A stretch of DNA of 40,226 nt, from positions 1 to 40,226 of the forward strand of contig JAISKH010000090.1 of NCBI GenBank assembly GCA_031261325.1, written 5' to 3'. The stretch comes from Oscillospiraceae bacterium (lineage in GTDB: Bacteria > Bacillota > Clostridia > Oscillospirales > Oscillospiraceae). The notes under the pieces were generated by a model. It was not told the origin of the DNA and did not search any database. It worked only from the letters and a program-made list of their open reading frames with translations. Below are positions 17,426 to 25,992 of this stretch, piece by piece (position 1 is the stretch's first letter; each line of letters begins with the position of its first letter). Both the position numbers and the translations under genes were made by a program.

Positions 17426-17455
17426 TTGACAAGCCGCGTTCCTCCGTGTTATCAT
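17426..17455 (+). promoter_or_regulatory. Promoter of the nickel/peptide-type ABC operon
   Basis: TTGACA (17426-17431) and TATCAT (17450-17455) are 18 bp apart and diverge from the promoter of the B12 operon, with about 50 bp between the two -35 boxes. The transcript would start near 17462. Confidence 0.65.
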
Positions 17456-17459
17456 GCTT

Positions 17460-17573
17460 CCAATCCGACAAAGAATGTCGGGCGGCAACCACTCGGCGTT
17501 ACTCATAAACCGAAATTGACTACGAAAGTCGAACCAAACCGCGCGAAATGCGGTTTAGTTCGGCTTATTTTTT
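17460..17573 (+). promoter_or_regulatory. Structured leader with terminator, candidate riboswitch or attenuator
   Basis: The leader holds a 6-bp hairpin CCGACA/TGTCGG (17476-17493) followed at once by GCGGCAACC, a small hairpin GACT/AGTC, and a strong terminator (17530-17573). The stem-then-GGCAACC pattern recalls part of SAM-I/SAM-IV aptamers, but the other SAM-I landmarks are absent, so I do not assign it. The terminator sits before the ribosome site, so the operon must be controlled by read-through. Confidence 0.5.
17530..17573 (+). terminator. Terminator inside the ABC-operon leader
   Basis: Arms 17530-17542 and 17550-17562 (13 bp, one mismatch) enclose a 7-nt loop and are followed by ATTTTTTTG. 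It lies between promoter and first gene, so it acts as an attenuator rather than an operon end. Confidence 0.85.
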
Positions 17574-17593
17574 TGTGCTTGGAGGGATACATA

Positions 17594-17650
17594 ATGGATA
17601 CGCCCTGTTATGGTTTTCGTGCCGTCACATTTCGGCAACACCAATGCTGA
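17594..17650 (+). CDS. 18-codon upstream ORF coupled to the first ABC gene
   Basis: The best ribosome site of the leader (TTGGAGGG, 7 bases from an ATG) drives an ORF of 18 codons that starts MDTPCYGF and ends RQHQC. Its TGA stop (17648-17650) falls just inside the start of the ATPase gene (ATG at 17644), whose own SD is not visible. The ATPase is thus probably translated by coupling to this short peptide. The peptide may be a sensor, as in leader-peptide attenuation; the terminal Cys and two His and Arg residues could matter. No homology claim is made. Confidence 0.55.
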   Translation: MDTPCYGFRAVTFRQHQC

Positions 17651-18369
17651 ACGTTGAAAACCTGTCAATCGTCGCAAAGCTGGAGCGCGGCGATAGCACG
17701 ATTGTCAGCGGGCTTTCGTTCACAATCGGCGACGGCGAGCAGCTCGGCATCGTCGGCGAATCTGGTTGCGGAAAGACGATGACCGTGCTCGCGCTCATGG
17801 GGCTGCTGCCGAAAAACTGCCGCGCGACGGGGCGTGCCTGTGTCGGCGATACCGACGTGTTGACGCTCGGGCAAAAGCAGCTGCACGCGCTTCGTGGGCG
17901 CGAAATGGTTTACATTCCGCAGAGCGGAGCGGATTTTCTGAATCCGTCGCTGACTGTCAGGGCGCACTTTTACGAAACGCTCAAGCGGCTCGGCGTGAAA
18001 CGCGGCGATTGGCGCGAACAATCGGAAGCAAGCCTGCACGCCGTCGGGTTTCACGATGCGCAGTCCGTGCTCTGCAAGTACCCGTTCCAGTTATCGGGCG
18101 GAATGGCGCAACGCGTGGTGCTTGCGCTCGGGCTTGCCGCGAAGCCGCAGCTTGTAATCGCGGACGAACCGACGCGCGGGCTGGACCGCGACGCGGCGTT
18201 TGCGTTCGTGGACTTGCTGAAAAAGCTGATGGCGGATTGCGCGGTGGCGGTGATAACCCACGACCACGCAATTTCGGCAAAATGCAGCCGAGTATTGGAG
18301 CTTACAAAACATGCTGGAAATTACGAATTTAACGAAGTCGTTTCGTCGCGCGGGGGCAAAAGCGGCTGA
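17644..18369 (+). CDS. ABC transporter ATPase 1, nickel/peptide type (NikD/DppD-like)
   Basis: A 241-residue ATPase with Walker A GESGCGKT, signature LSGGMAQR and Walker B LVIADEPTRGLD. The block GLLPKNCRATGRACVGDTDV is typical of NikD-like and DppD-like proteins. It lacks the long C-terminal peptide-transporter extension, which is more like NikD than OppD. A longer reading from 17548 would run through the leader and is unlikely. The second ATPase gene starts 58 bp inside its end. With the permeases and binding protein downstream it forms a complete importer. Confidence 0.88.
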   Translation: MLNVENLSIVAKLERGDSTIVSGLSFTIGDGEQLGIVGESGCGKTMTVLALMGLLPKNCRATGRACVGDTDVLTLGQKQLHALRGREMVYIPQSGADFLNPSLTVRAHFYETLKRLGVKRGDWREQSEASLHAVGFHDAQSVLCKYPFQLSGGMAQRVVLALGLAAKPQLVIADEPTRGLDRDAAFAFVDLLKKLMADCAVAVITHDHAISAKCSRVLELTKHAGNYEFNEVVSSRGGKSG

Positions 18370-18997
18370 AACTCCGCTAAATGGCGCGGAAATGCGGATT
18401 GAGCGCGCGGAAATCGTCGCGTTGACGGGAAAAAGCGGCGAGGGCAAATCGACAATCGCGCGGCTTTTGTGCGGAACGCTCCGCGCTGACGCGGGCAGAG
18501 TAACACTAAACGGCGAGTTCTTGCTTGACGGCAAACGCTACAACCGCGACATCGGGCGCGTTATCGGGCTTGTCCCGCAGCAACCATATGCCGCGCTTGA
18601 CCCGCGCCAAAGGCTCGGCGACGCGGTGGCGGAACCGCTGCTCGCGCGCCGCCTTGTCAGCAGCCGAACGGAAGCGAAAACCCGCGCGGCGCAACTGTTT
18701 GCCGAGGTTTCACTTGGAGCCGAGCTGCTTGACCGCCTGCCGTCGCAGGTTTCGGGCGGGCAAGCACAGCGCGCCGCGATTGCCCGCGTACTCGGCACGG
18801 AACCCAAGCTTCTGATTGCCGACGAAGCGACGAGCATGTTAGACCCCGCCGCGCAAGCGGTCATAATCAACGTGCTGAAGAGCCTCGTATTAACGCGCGG
18901 AATCTCGGTTTTGCTGATTTCGCACGACCCCGAGCTTGTCGATAATACCGCAGACCGCGTTTACGCGCTGTCTGGCGGGAAAATCAATATTGAATAA
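18311..18997 (+). CDS. ABC transporter ATPase 2, nickel/peptide type (NikE/DppF-like)
   Basis: The second ATPase of the importer, 228 residues, with Walker A GKSGEGKST, Q-loop region VIGLVPQQPYAALDPRQRL, signature VSGGQAQR and Walker B LLIADEATSMLD. The Walker B has Ala where Pro is usual (DEATS), which is common in this subfamily. It also lacks the C-terminal extension of oligopeptide ATPases. The 58-bp overlap with the first ATPase gene points to tight co-translation, and the binding-protein gene follows by 13 bp. The two ATPases should pair as a heterodimer. Confidence 0.88.
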   Translation: MLEITNLTKSFRRAGAKAAETPLNGAEMRIERAEIVALTGKSGEGKSTIARLLCGTLRADAGRVTLNGEFLLDGKRYNRDIGRVIGLVPQQPYAALDPRQRLGDAVAEPLLARRLVSSRTEAKTRAAQLFAEVSLGAELLDRLPSQVSGGQAQRAAIARVLGTEPKLLIADEATSMLDPAAQAVIINVLKSLVLTRGISVLLISHDPELVDNTADRVYALSGGKINIE

Positions 18998-19010
18998 AGG
19001 GAGAACAGAA

Positions 19011-20657
19011 ATGAAAAAAGTACTCGCGCTTATCCTCGCGGTAATGATGCTTGCCGCGCTGCTCACATCATGCGGCAAAGCCGCCGCGCCCGCGCAAACT
19101 GCGCCGCTACCTGTAACAACACCCGCAGAATCGGCGGAACCCGGCGCCGCGCCCGCGCCGACGTCAATCGAAACGCTGATAATCGGCACGGCGGCAGACC
19201 TCGAAACCCCGAGCCGCAGCGTGTACAACTTCGACGTGTATTCGGGCACGCTGTCGCAGCTCGCGCCTGTTTACATCGACGAGAACGCCAATGTTCAACC
19301 GCTTGCGACCGAGTTTGCGACGAGCGACTATAAAACGTGGACGTTGACCGTCGTTGACGGGCTGACGTGGCACGACGGCGTTCCCGTGACGGCGGAGGAT
19401 ATTAAATTCACAATCGAGTACAACGCCCTGCAAAGCACGGGCGAGCCGCAGACTACATACGCGGAAATAAACGTCATTGACGAGCGCACGGTTGAACTCG
19501 TCCTGCCGTCCGCGAACGTGCGCCACCTCTCGGGGCTGACGACGCTTCGGCTGATGCCAAAGCACATATTCGAGGGCATTGAGGACATGACGACCGCGAC
19601 GACGGAGCAAATGACAATCGGTTGCGGTCCGTACGAGTTCGCCGACTACAACGCGGACGCGCGGACATACACCTTTGTCGCGAATGAGAATTTCATTTGG
19701 GGCAAGCCGAACGTCGAAACCGTGATTTTCCGTACTTTCGGCAGCGTGGACACGCTGAACCTCGCGCTCAAGGCGGGCGAAATTGATATGGTGTACGCCT
19801 ACGCGGGCGGGGTTGGCGCGGCGGCGGCAGAGGACTTCAAAACGGCGGCAAACGTATCGCTATTTCCCGTAAAGGACACGAGCAACACGGCGGTGCTTGT
19901 GTTCAACAACAATACTGCGCCAGCGAGTGATATAAACTTCCGCAAAGCCGTCGCGTTTGCAATAGACTACGACAAGTTTCGCGAGCTGTTCGGCAGCGAG
20001 TATTCCGCGCGCTCAACGGCGGGGTTCGTTCCGTCGGGAACCTTCGGATATATCGACACGCCCGAGCTTGTCCGCGACCTCGACAAAGCGCGCGAATACC
20101 TGACGGCGTTGGGCGTGTCCGATGCCGACGGCGACGGAATTGTTGAGCTTGGCGGCAAACCGCTCACGCTTGAGCTTATGGTACGCTCCGACATTCCCGT
20201 GTACGAACGCTACGCGGAGCTGCTAAAAGCGAATCTCGCCGAGGTCGGGATTGAACTGACGTTAAACATCACCGACGTGCCGAGTTTCCGCGAGATTACG
20301 GAGCAAACGCATACAAATCAGGCGATGGTGACGAAATTCACCGCGTTCGGCATGGCGATGCAGGCGGGAATGGGCACCGCCTATATGTCCGGGCTTGGCG
20401 CGAGCAACGGTCAAGGACAAATTATGGACGAGACGTTTGACGCAATCGTGCAAAGGTTGAAAACCGCCGCAACACCCGAGGAATACCTCAAAGCCGCCGC
20501 CGAGTGCCAGCAGTATTACGCGGAAAATACTCCCGCAATCGCGCTGTTCCGTGATTCGTACATTCAGGCGTACAATTCGAGCCTTGGCGGGTTCACGGTT
20601 GACGGCACATTCGGGATTCTGAACGCTCGCACGTGGTACAGCGTCACGAAAAAATAG
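19011..20657 (+). CDS. Substrate-binding lipoprotein, family 5 (nickel/peptide)
   Basis: A 548-residue extracytoplasmic binding protein. The signal peptide ends at the lipobox LLTSCGK (Cys near residue 21), with a Pro/Ala-rich linker after it. The mature part shows family 5 features: LTWHDGVPVTAEDIKFTIEY near residue 115, GCGPYEF near 205, and a long C-terminal lobe ending NARTWYSVTKK. Family 5 proteins bind peptides, nickel or metallophores, and the ligand here cannot be read from sequence. The start at 19011 has AGGGAGAA upstream and gives a clean signal peptide. It is the third gene of the operon. Confidence 0.9.
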   Translation: MKKVLALILAVMMLAALLTSCGKAAAPAQTAPLPVTTPAESAEPGAAPAPTSIETLIIGTAADLETPSRSVYNFDVYSGTLSQLAPVYIDENANVQPLATEFATSDYKTWTLTVVDGLTWHDGVPVTAEDIKFTIEYNALQSTGEPQTTYAEINVIDERTVELVLPSANVRHLSGLTTLRLMPKHIFEGIEDMTTATTEQMTIGCGPYEFADYNADARTYTFVANENFIWGKPNVETVIFRTFGSVDTLNLALKAGEIDMVYAYAGGVGAAAAEDFKTAANVSLFPVKDTSNTAVLVFNNNTAPASDINFRKAVAFAIDYDKFRELFGSEYSARSTAGFVPSGTFGYIDTPELVRDLDKAREYLTALGVSDADGDGIVELGGKPLTLELMVRSDIPVYERYAELLKANLAEVGIELTLNITDVPSFREITEQTHTNQAMVTKFTAFGMAMQAGMGTAYMSGLGASNGQGQIMDETFDAIVQRLKTAATPEEYLKAAAECQQYYAENTPAIALFRDSYIQAYNSSLGGFTVDGTFGILNARTWYSVTKK

Positions 20658-20667
20658 ATTGCACATT

Positions 20668-21639
20668 ATGAAACAGACGATTCGGCAACTGATTTCAGCG
20701 TTCGCGTGTTTGCTCGTGATTGTCGCCGTGAACTTTTTCCTGCCGCGCATGATGCCGGGCGACCCCGTGCTCATGCTGACGGGACTTGAGGACGACCTCG
20801 TTTCACAGGCGGAATACGCAATGTACCGCGAAAAGCTCGGACTTGACGCGCCTGTCGCCGCGCAGCTCGGGCTGTATGTAAAGTCGCTGCTCAAGTTGGA
20901 CTTGGGCCACTCGTATCACTACAAGCGCAGCGTCGGGAGTATGCTCGCGGAACGCATACCGAACACACTCCGCGTTGCGGTTCCCGCCGTAATCATCTCG
21001 TCGCTGCTCGCAATGCTGCTCGCGACCTACGCGGGTTCAAAGAACGGCGGTGTCGGCGACGCGTCAATTACGGGCGCGATGATTATCATGAACGCGGTAC
21101 CCGTCTTTTTGCTCTGCATGTTGCTCATCACCGTGTTCGCGTATCATCTGGGCTGGTTGCCGTTCGGCGGGCTTGCATCCGCGAACGCTCACAACGCGGT
21201 TGCGGACAGGCTGCGGCACCTCGTTCTGCCAGTAACTGCGCTGTCGCTGTCCGCGCTGCCGAGTAAGTACCTGATACTGCGCAATCAAGTCGCCGCGTCA
21301 ACGGAGGAAAAGTACGTGCTTTACGCGCGTGCGCGTGGCATATCGGAGAACCGAATCCGCTACGTGCACATTTTCCGCAACGTCAGTCAAACGTTTGTAA
21401 CAATGGTCGGGCTGAATGTCGGCTTCGTGCTGTCGGGTTCGCTTATCGCGGAGAACATTTTTTCAATTCGCGGCATGGGGCAGTTAATGACGGGCGCAAT
21501 CTCCGCGCGCGACTTTCCGACGTTGCAGGGTTGCCTGTTCGTGTCGGCGCTCGCGGTAATCGCGGCTGATATTGTCACGCGGCTCGTCTGTCTCGCGCTT
21601 GACCCGAAAGTGAGGCTTGGTATTTATGAAGCGGAATAG
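20668..21639 (+). CDS. ABC transporter permease 1 (NikB/DppB-like)
   Basis: A 323-residue permease with an N-terminal helix, the segment NFFLPRMMPGDPVLML typical of the DppB family near residue 25, and the EAA-like loop with YARARGISENRIRYVHIFRN near 230, which contacts an ATPase. At least six hydrophobic segments are visible. The ATG at 20668 lies 10 bp after the preceding stop and has only a weak SD; a TTG three codons earlier is an alternative. The next permease overlaps its 3' end by 14 bp. Confidence 0.9.
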   Translation: MKQTIRQLISAFACLLVIVAVNFFLPRMMPGDPVLMLTGLEDDLVSQAEYAMYREKLGLDAPVAAQLGLYVKSLLKLDLGHSYHYKRSVGSMLAERIPNTLRVAVPAVIISSLLAMLLATYAGSKNGGVGDASITGAMIIMNAVPVFLLCMLLITVFAYHLGWLPFGGLASANAHNAVADRLRHLVLPVTALSLSALPSKYLILRNQVAASTEEKYVLYARARGISENRIRYVHIFRNVSQTFVTMVGLNVGFVLSGSLIAENIFSIRGMGQLMTGAISARDFPTLQGCLFVSALAVIAADIVTRLVCLALDPKVRLGIYEAE

Positions 21640-22465
21640 CGCGTTTGCCGCGCTCGCGCTCGGCATGTTGCTGCTGGTAATATTCGCCGCGTTTTCGGTG
21701 CTTCCGCAACGAATCGCGCCGTATGGGGTCAAGGAAATGTTCCGCGCATGGCAACCGATTAGCCGCGCGCATCTGCTCGGCACAAACGATATGGGTTACG
21801 ACATTTTCACGGAGCTTGTCCATGCCGCGCGTAACACGCTCGTTATCGGGCTAACATCATCGGTAATATCGCTGTTTCTCGGCACCGCAATCGGGCTGTG
21901 GGCGGGTTACGTTTCTGGCGTGACGGGTGAAGTCGCGGGCGGAATTATCAACGTGTTCTTGCTCGTGCCGATGCTGCCCGCGGCAATCGTCGTCGCGGCG
22001 TATCTCGGCGCGGGGAGCGGGAACACCGCCGCCGTAATCGCGCTGCTCGGTTGGTGCCCGACTGCCAGAGCGGTACGCGCAAGGGCGGCGCAACTAAAGC
22101 AAACCGCGTTTGTCGAGTCGCTTGTGATTTTGCAAATCCCGAAAGCGCGGATTATATTCCGCCACATACTGCCGAACCTCATGGAAACCGTGCTCGCGCG
22201 GTACATTCTCTCCGTGTCGAGCTGCATGATGATGGAGTCAGCGCTCAGTTTTATCGGGCTTGGCGACCCGTCCTCCGTAACGTGGGGCGGCATGGTCAAT
22301 TTCGCGTACCGCAACGGCGGGTTCGCACGCGGCGCGCTCAACTGGTTCCTCGCGCCGGGGCTGTGCATAACGCTCTGCTCGCTGTCGTTCAGACTGCTGA
22401 ACACGTTTTTCGAGTATCGCGCGTCGCTTGTGCGTTCCGGCGGCGCAAAAAGTTATATGGAATAG
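21626..22465 (+). CDS. ABC transporter permease 2 (NikC/DppC-like)
   Basis: A 279-residue permease with the DppC/NikC layout: one N-terminal helix, a short loop containing HLLGTNDMGYDIFTELVHAA near residues 48-68, then five further helices. The loop VESLVILQIPKARIIFRHILPN is the ATPase contact site. It overlaps the end of the first permease, with GTGAGG as a likely SD. It completes the importer. Confidence 0.9.
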   Translation: MKRNSAFAALALGMLLLVIFAAFSVLPQRIAPYGVKEMFRAWQPISRAHLLGTNDMGYDIFTELVHAARNTLVIGLTSSVISLFLGTAIGLWAGYVSGVTGEVAGGIINVFLLVPMLPAAIVVAAYLGAGSGNTAAVIALLGWCPTARAVRARAAQLKQTAFVESLVILQIPKARIIFRHILPNLMETVLARYILSVSSCMMMESALSFIGLGDPSSVTWGGMVNFAYRNGGFARGALNWFLAPGLCITLCSLSFRLLNTFFEYRASLVRSGGAKSYME

Positions 22466-22475
22466 AGGTAGATTT

Positions 22476-23264
22476 ATGTCGCATACACACAAATATTTTT
22501 CGGAAATCCACGCGGACAAGAACAGCCAGTTTTTCGCCTTGCCGCACAGCACTCCCGACAACGAAGAAACCGCCGAGTCGCGCAGAAAGCTCGCGGCTGA
22601 ACCCGACGACTACGCTCTGCTGATGGACTTCGCGAAAAGGCTGAATTTCCAGCTCCGCTATCGCGAAGCGATTGAAGTCTACAACCGCGCGTTGGAGCTG
22701 CGTCCCGACGACTGCGACGTAAGGCTCGCCCGCGCGCCGCGCTATTACAACACGCTGCAATTCGACAAGGCTTACGCCGATTACGCTTACTGTCTGGAGC
22801 GTTCTCCCGACAACGCTTATGCGCTGTACAGGCTCGGCATAACGGCGTATGCAATGGGCAAAAACTCGGAGGCGGAGGCGTGTTTCACCCGCTGTATGGC
22901 GCACTACGCGAACGAGCCCGAAATGCTCGTTGCTTCCGCCTACTGGCTCGCGATGACGGTCGCGAGGACGCGCTCGGGCAACGCAGAGTGGCGGAGCTTC
23001 GACTTCGCGCTCGACATTGGGCACCACACAGGGTACCGCGACGGGTTGGCGGTTCTCTGCGGCAAGTCGAATGCGGGGGAAACGTACAGTAGTTGGCTTG
23101 CCGACGCGGACACGTTGAACGCGAGTATCGTACTGTACGCGCTCGTCGCGCACTATCGGCTGAACGGCGATAGTGTCATGGAAAATGAAGTCTTTTACGC
23201 ACTTATGCGCACGGACGAATACTGGGCGGGCTTCGCGTACATCGCCGCGTGGGCGGAGCGTTGA
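22476..23264 (+). CDS. TPR-repeat protein at the end of the ABC operon
   Basis: A 262-residue soluble protein with tetratricopeptide-type helices in residues about 45-150 (for example YREAIEVYNRALELRPDDCD and AYCLERSPDNAYALYRLGITAYAMGKNSEAEACF). No signal peptide or membrane helix is present. It starts 10 bp after the second permease with the SD TAGAGGT, so it belongs to the same transcript. TPR proteins mediate protein contacts; what it binds is unknown. It is not a usual member of nickel/peptide importer operons. Confidence 0.75.
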   Translation: MSHTHKYFSEIHADKNSQFFALPHSTPDNEETAESRRKLAAEPDDYALLMDFAKRLNFQLRYREAIEVYNRALELRPDDCDVRLARAPRYYNTLQFDKAYADYAYCLERSPDNAYALYRLGITAYAMGKNSEAEACFTRCMAHYANEPEMLVASAYWLAMTVARTRSGNAEWRSFDFALDIGHHTGYRDGLAVLCGKSNAGETYSSWLADADTLNASIVLYALVAHYRLNGDSVMENEVFYALMRTDEYWAGFAYIAAWAER

Positions 23265-23329
23265 ATTGCAAGTTGTCTTGCATTGCAGCACTAAAATGCC
23301 GAATAATAATCGCGGTTCCTGAATTATGA

Positions 23330-23380
23330 GCAACAAGAAGCCTTGCAAACGCTGAACTAATCAGCATTCGCAAGGCTTCT
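23330..23380. terminator. Terminator hairpin for tRNA-Gly (and likely the ABC operon)
   Basis: Outer arms AAGCCTTGC (23338-23346) and GCAAGGCTT (23371-23379) with an inner GCTGA/TCAGC stem form a long hairpin. On the minus strand it is followed by CTTGTTG. It lies between the convergent TPR gene and tRNA-Gly. Confidence 0.7.
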
Positions 23381-23384
23381 ACTA

Positions 23385-23458
23385 TGGAGCGGGTGATGGG
23401 AATCGAACCCACATGACCAGCTTGGAAGGCTGGTGTTCTACCACTGAACTACACCCGC
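23385..23458 (-). tRNA. tRNA-Gly(UCC)
   Basis: A complete cloverleaf: acceptor GCGGGTG/CACCCGC, D arm with AGTGGTA, anticodon arm CCAGC-CTTCCAA-GCTGG (anticodon TCC), T arm GTGGG-TTCGATT-CCCAT, and an encoded CCA at 23385-23387. Confidence 0.97.
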
Positions 23459-23551
23459 AAAAAACGGCAATGGGTGCATTATAGCAGAAAATCGGCAACA
23501 ATGCAATAGGGTTTGGCGGAAAATTATCCGTTCGGCAAAATTTCCGCGCTA

Positions 23552-23580
23552 TTGCGTTTTACCGCCGCAAATGGTAAAAT
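23552..23580 (+). promoter_or_regulatory. Promoter of the tautomerase gene
   Basis: TTGCGT (23552-23557) and TAAAAT (23575-23580) are 17 bp apart, 36 bp before the ATG. SD AAGGAG follows. Confidence 0.6.
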
Positions 23581-23615
23581 GACCTGACAACCGTAAGAAA
23601 AAGGAGTGGGTTATA

Positions 23616-23858
23616 ATGCCGTTTATTCAAATGTACGTTCGCCCGGGTCGTGACGAGGAGACAAAAGCGCGCGCCGCGGAAGCACTGGTCGATGCCGCGT
23701 CTAAGGCGTGGGGCGCGCCGCGCGAGGCTTTTACCGTTCTGTTCGAGGAGGTTTCGGCGGAGGAATGGGACGCGCAGGTCACCGCCGCGATAATTGAGCC
23801 GAAGCGCGACAAGGTGCTCATTGAGCGCGGCAAACGCGTCACGCAGGTGGCGGAATAA
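23616..23858 (+). CDS. 4-oxalocrotonate tautomerase family protein
   Basis: An 80-residue protein beginning MPFIQMYVRPGRDEETKARA. Removal of Met would expose Pro1, the catalytic base of the tautomerase superfamily; the GR-x-x-E-x-K pattern after it is also typical. Such proteins form small oligomers and shift keto-enol equilibria; in this size class the physiological substrate is often unknown. An SD AAGGAG lies 11 bases upstream. Its stop overlaps the next start by one base (TAATG), so it is translated with the Fe-S protein. Confidence 0.85.
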   Translation: MPFIQMYVRPGRDEETKARAAEALVDAASKAWGAPREAFTVLFEEVSAEEWDAQVTAAIIEPKRDKVLIERGKRVTQVAE

Positions 23859-24787
23859 TGGCGCGGCTCACCGACGTCGCGGCGCGAAACGGCGTCGCGC
23901 TCCGCGTAATCCCCGTTTCGCGGCTCGCCGAATTGCGCGAGAGCACGGCAGCGTTCGTGCGCGACACCGAATTGTCGCCCGCAACACGGCAGTTGCTGTC
24001 GCTCGCGAGCTACGATGTGCCCGAGTTGCCGTTCACGGCGCAGTCGCTGATTATCGCGGCAACCGCGTCCTACAGCTACTGCGAGGTTACGTTTCGGCGC
24101 GCGGGACGCGACTATCCCGTATACGCCGCGTTGATTCACCCATACGAAACGGCTGCGGCTGACGAATTTCTCGCCGCCGAAGCCGCGAATAGCGGTTTTC
24201 ACTACGAAAAATCTGACGCGTGGCTCCCCTACAAGCAGCTCGGCGTGTCGTCGGGACTTGCGGTCTACGGGCGCAACAACATTACGTACACACCCGAGCA
24301 CGGCAGCTTTTTCGTGTACTCCGCGTACTTTTCGGACGTGCCGCCCGAGTGCGACGAGTGGCGCGACTTTGCCGTCGCGGAGCAATGCGCGAGCTGCGGC
24401 TCATGCGTTCGTCATTGCCTGACGGGTGCGCTCGACGCGGAGCGGTACATGCTCGACGTGTCGCGCTGCTACTCTATGCTGACGATGAACGCGGGCGAGT
24501 TCCCGCCGTTCGTGCCGAGCGCGGCGCACCACACGATTTCGCGGTGCCTGCGGTGCCAAATGTCGTGTCCGATGAACCGCGAATCGGCGCAAAACGCCCT
24601 GCCGCCCGTAACATTCAATGAGAACGAGACGGAATTTGTCCTAAGCGGCGCGAGCTACGACGGCGCGTCGGAGGAACTGCGCGGCAAAGCGAAGCTGTTC
24701 GGGCTTGGCATGTACCCCTCGGTTCCGCGCAACCTGCGTGTCTGCTTCGACTTAATCGACAGCGGCGCGGTGCTAACCTACGCGTAA
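23858..24787 (+). CDS. Iron-sulfur protein related to epoxyqueuosine reductase (QueG-like)
   Basis: A 309-residue protein with two 4Fe-4S cluster sites: CASCGSCVRHC near residue 177 and the C-x-x-C-x-x-x-C-P motif in CLRCQMSCPM near 230, as in the ferredoxin-like part of QueG. The N-terminal two thirds are shorter and more diverged than in true QueG, and the cobalamin-binding part is not clear, so queuosine synthesis is not certain. It could be a related redox protein. It follows the tautomerase gene with overlapping stop and start. A second QueG-like gene occurs at 38535. Confidence 0.75.
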   Translation: MARLTDVAARNGVALRVIPVSRLAELRESTAAFVRDTELSPATRQLLSLASYDVPELPFTAQSLIIAATASYSYCEVTFRRAGRDYPVYAALIHPYETAAADEFLAAEAANSGFHYEKSDAWLPYKQLGVSSGLAVYGRNNITYTPEHGSFFVYSAYFSDVPPECDEWRDFAVAEQCASCGSCVRHCLTGALDAERYMLDVSRCYSMLTMNAGEFPPFVPSAAHHTISRCLRCQMSCPMNRESAQNALPPVTFNENETEFVLSGASYDGASEELRGKAKLFGLGMYPSVPRNLRVCFDLIDSGAVLTYA

Positions 24788-24812
24788 GAAGCTCAAATTA
24801 ACAACTCACGCG

Positions 24813-24850
24813 CAAAAAGCCCCCTCGGACGAATCCGAGGGGGCTTAATT
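24813..24850. terminator. Bidirectional terminator between the Fe-S gene and rplA
   Basis: A 12-bp perfect stem (24818-24829 and 24834-24845, AGCCCCCTCGGA and its complement) separates two convergent genes. It has TTTTTG on the minus side and TTAATTTT on the plus side. Confidence 0.9.
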
Positions 24851-24867
24851 TTACTTGCAATTTCAGG

Positions 24868-25560
24868 CTATATTTGCTTCTGCGCGTTAATCTTCACGCC
24901 GGGTCCCATCGTTGACGCGGTGACGCAGCTGCGGATATACTGTCCCTTTGCGGCGGAGGGCTTTGCGCGAATGACCGCCGTCACGAGCGCGTTGTAGTTG
25001 TCCACGAGCTTCTCGCTGCCGAAAGAAACTTTTCCAATCGGGCAGTGAATGATGTTCGTCTTGTCAAGGCGGTACTCGATTTTACCCGCCTTAATCTCCG
25101 CAATCGCTTGCGCGATGTTCGCCGTAACTGTGCCCGCCTTAGGCGTCGGCATTAGACCCTTGGGTCCGAGCAGCTTACCGAGACGACCGACGACGCCCAT
25201 CATGTCAGGCGTTGCAACCACGACGTCGTAATCGAAGAAGTTCTCCTTCTGGATACGCTCAACAAGCTCCTGTCCGCCCGCGAAATCCGCGCCCGCGTCG
25301 AGCGACTCCTGAACGCGCTCGTCCTTGCAGAACACTAGCACGCGGCGGGTTTTGCCCGTACCGTGCGGCAGAACAATCGCTCCGCGAACCTGCTGGTCGG
25401 CGTGACGCGAGTCAACGCCCAGCTTTATGTGCAGCTCAACCGTCTCGTCGAACTTTGCCTTTGCCGTCTTAATGACAAGCTCAAACGCATCCGCCGCGTC
25501 ATATTGAGTGCTCTTGTCAACGAGCTTTGCGCTCTCTTTGTAAATCTTTCCTCTAAACAT
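24868..25560 (-). CDS. rplA: Ribosomal protein L1
   Basis: The 230-residue L1 protein of the large subunit, which forms the L1 stalk on 23S rRNA and can repress its own operon. Familiar blocks are [20 protein letters not shown] near residue 40, [11 protein letters not shown], and [21 protein letters not shown] near 130. It starts 3 bp after the rplK stop. Here it is the last gene of its block: rplJ and rplL, which commonly follow, are absent. Confidence 0.98.
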   Translation of the reverse strand: MFRGKIYKESAKLVDKSTQYDAADAFELVIKTAKAKFDETVELHIKLGVDSRHADQQVRGAIVLPHGTGKTRRVLVFCKDERVQESLDAGADFAGGQELVERIQKENFFDYDVVVATPDMMGVVGRLGKLLGPKGLMPTPKAGTVTANIAQAIAEIKAGKIEYRLDKTNIIHCPIGKVSFGSEKLVDNYNALVTAVIRAKPSAAKGQYIRSCVTASTMGPGVKINAQKQI

Positions 25561-25563
25561 ACA

Positions 25564-25992
25564 TTAGCCCTCCACAACCGTAATGCCCATGCTGCGCGCC
25601 GTGCCGGAAACCATGCTGACCGCCGACTCAATATCCGTCGCGTTGAGGTCGGGGAGCTTCATTTCGGCAATCTTGCGCACCTCGGACTGCGTGATTTTCG
25701 CAACCTTGTCCCTCTGCGGAACGCCCGAACCCTTATCAATGCCGCAAGCCTTCTTGAGAAGGTTCGGCGTGGGCGGGGTCTTGGTCACGAACGTGAAGGT
25801 GCGGTCGGAGTACACGGTGATGACGACGGGAATTGTCATGCCCTCGTCATTCTTTGTGCGCTCGTTAAAGTCCTTGATAAAGTTAGGGATACTGACGCCC
25901 GCTTGTCCGAGCGCCGGACCGACGGGAGGTGCGGCTGTCGCCTTTCCCGCGGGAATTTGAAGTTTAATCGAACCTGTTACTTTCGCTGCCAC
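25564..25992 (-). CDS. rplK: Ribosomal protein L11
   Basis: The 142-residue L11 protein, part of the GTPase-associated centre. Its start [27 protein letters not shown] and the C-terminal RNA-binding domain with AMSVTG-type end (here [20 protein letters not shown]) are diagnostic. An SD AGGAGG lies upstream. It is followed closely by rplA and preceded by nusG with a gap of 145 bp, in which I see no further gene. Confidence 0.98.
   Translation of the reverse strand: MAAKVTGSIKLQIPAGKATAAPPVGPALGQAGVSIPNFIKDFNERTKNDEGMTIPVVITVYSDRTFTFVTKTPPTPNLLKKACGIDKGSGVPQRDKVAKITQSEVRKIAEMKLPDLNATDIESAVSMVSGTARSMGITVVEG

Noticed and set aside
17291-17593. Upstream part of the frame that ends at 17650
   Set aside because: It would cross two promoters and a terminator. 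Only the last 18 codons, behind a good SD, are credible.
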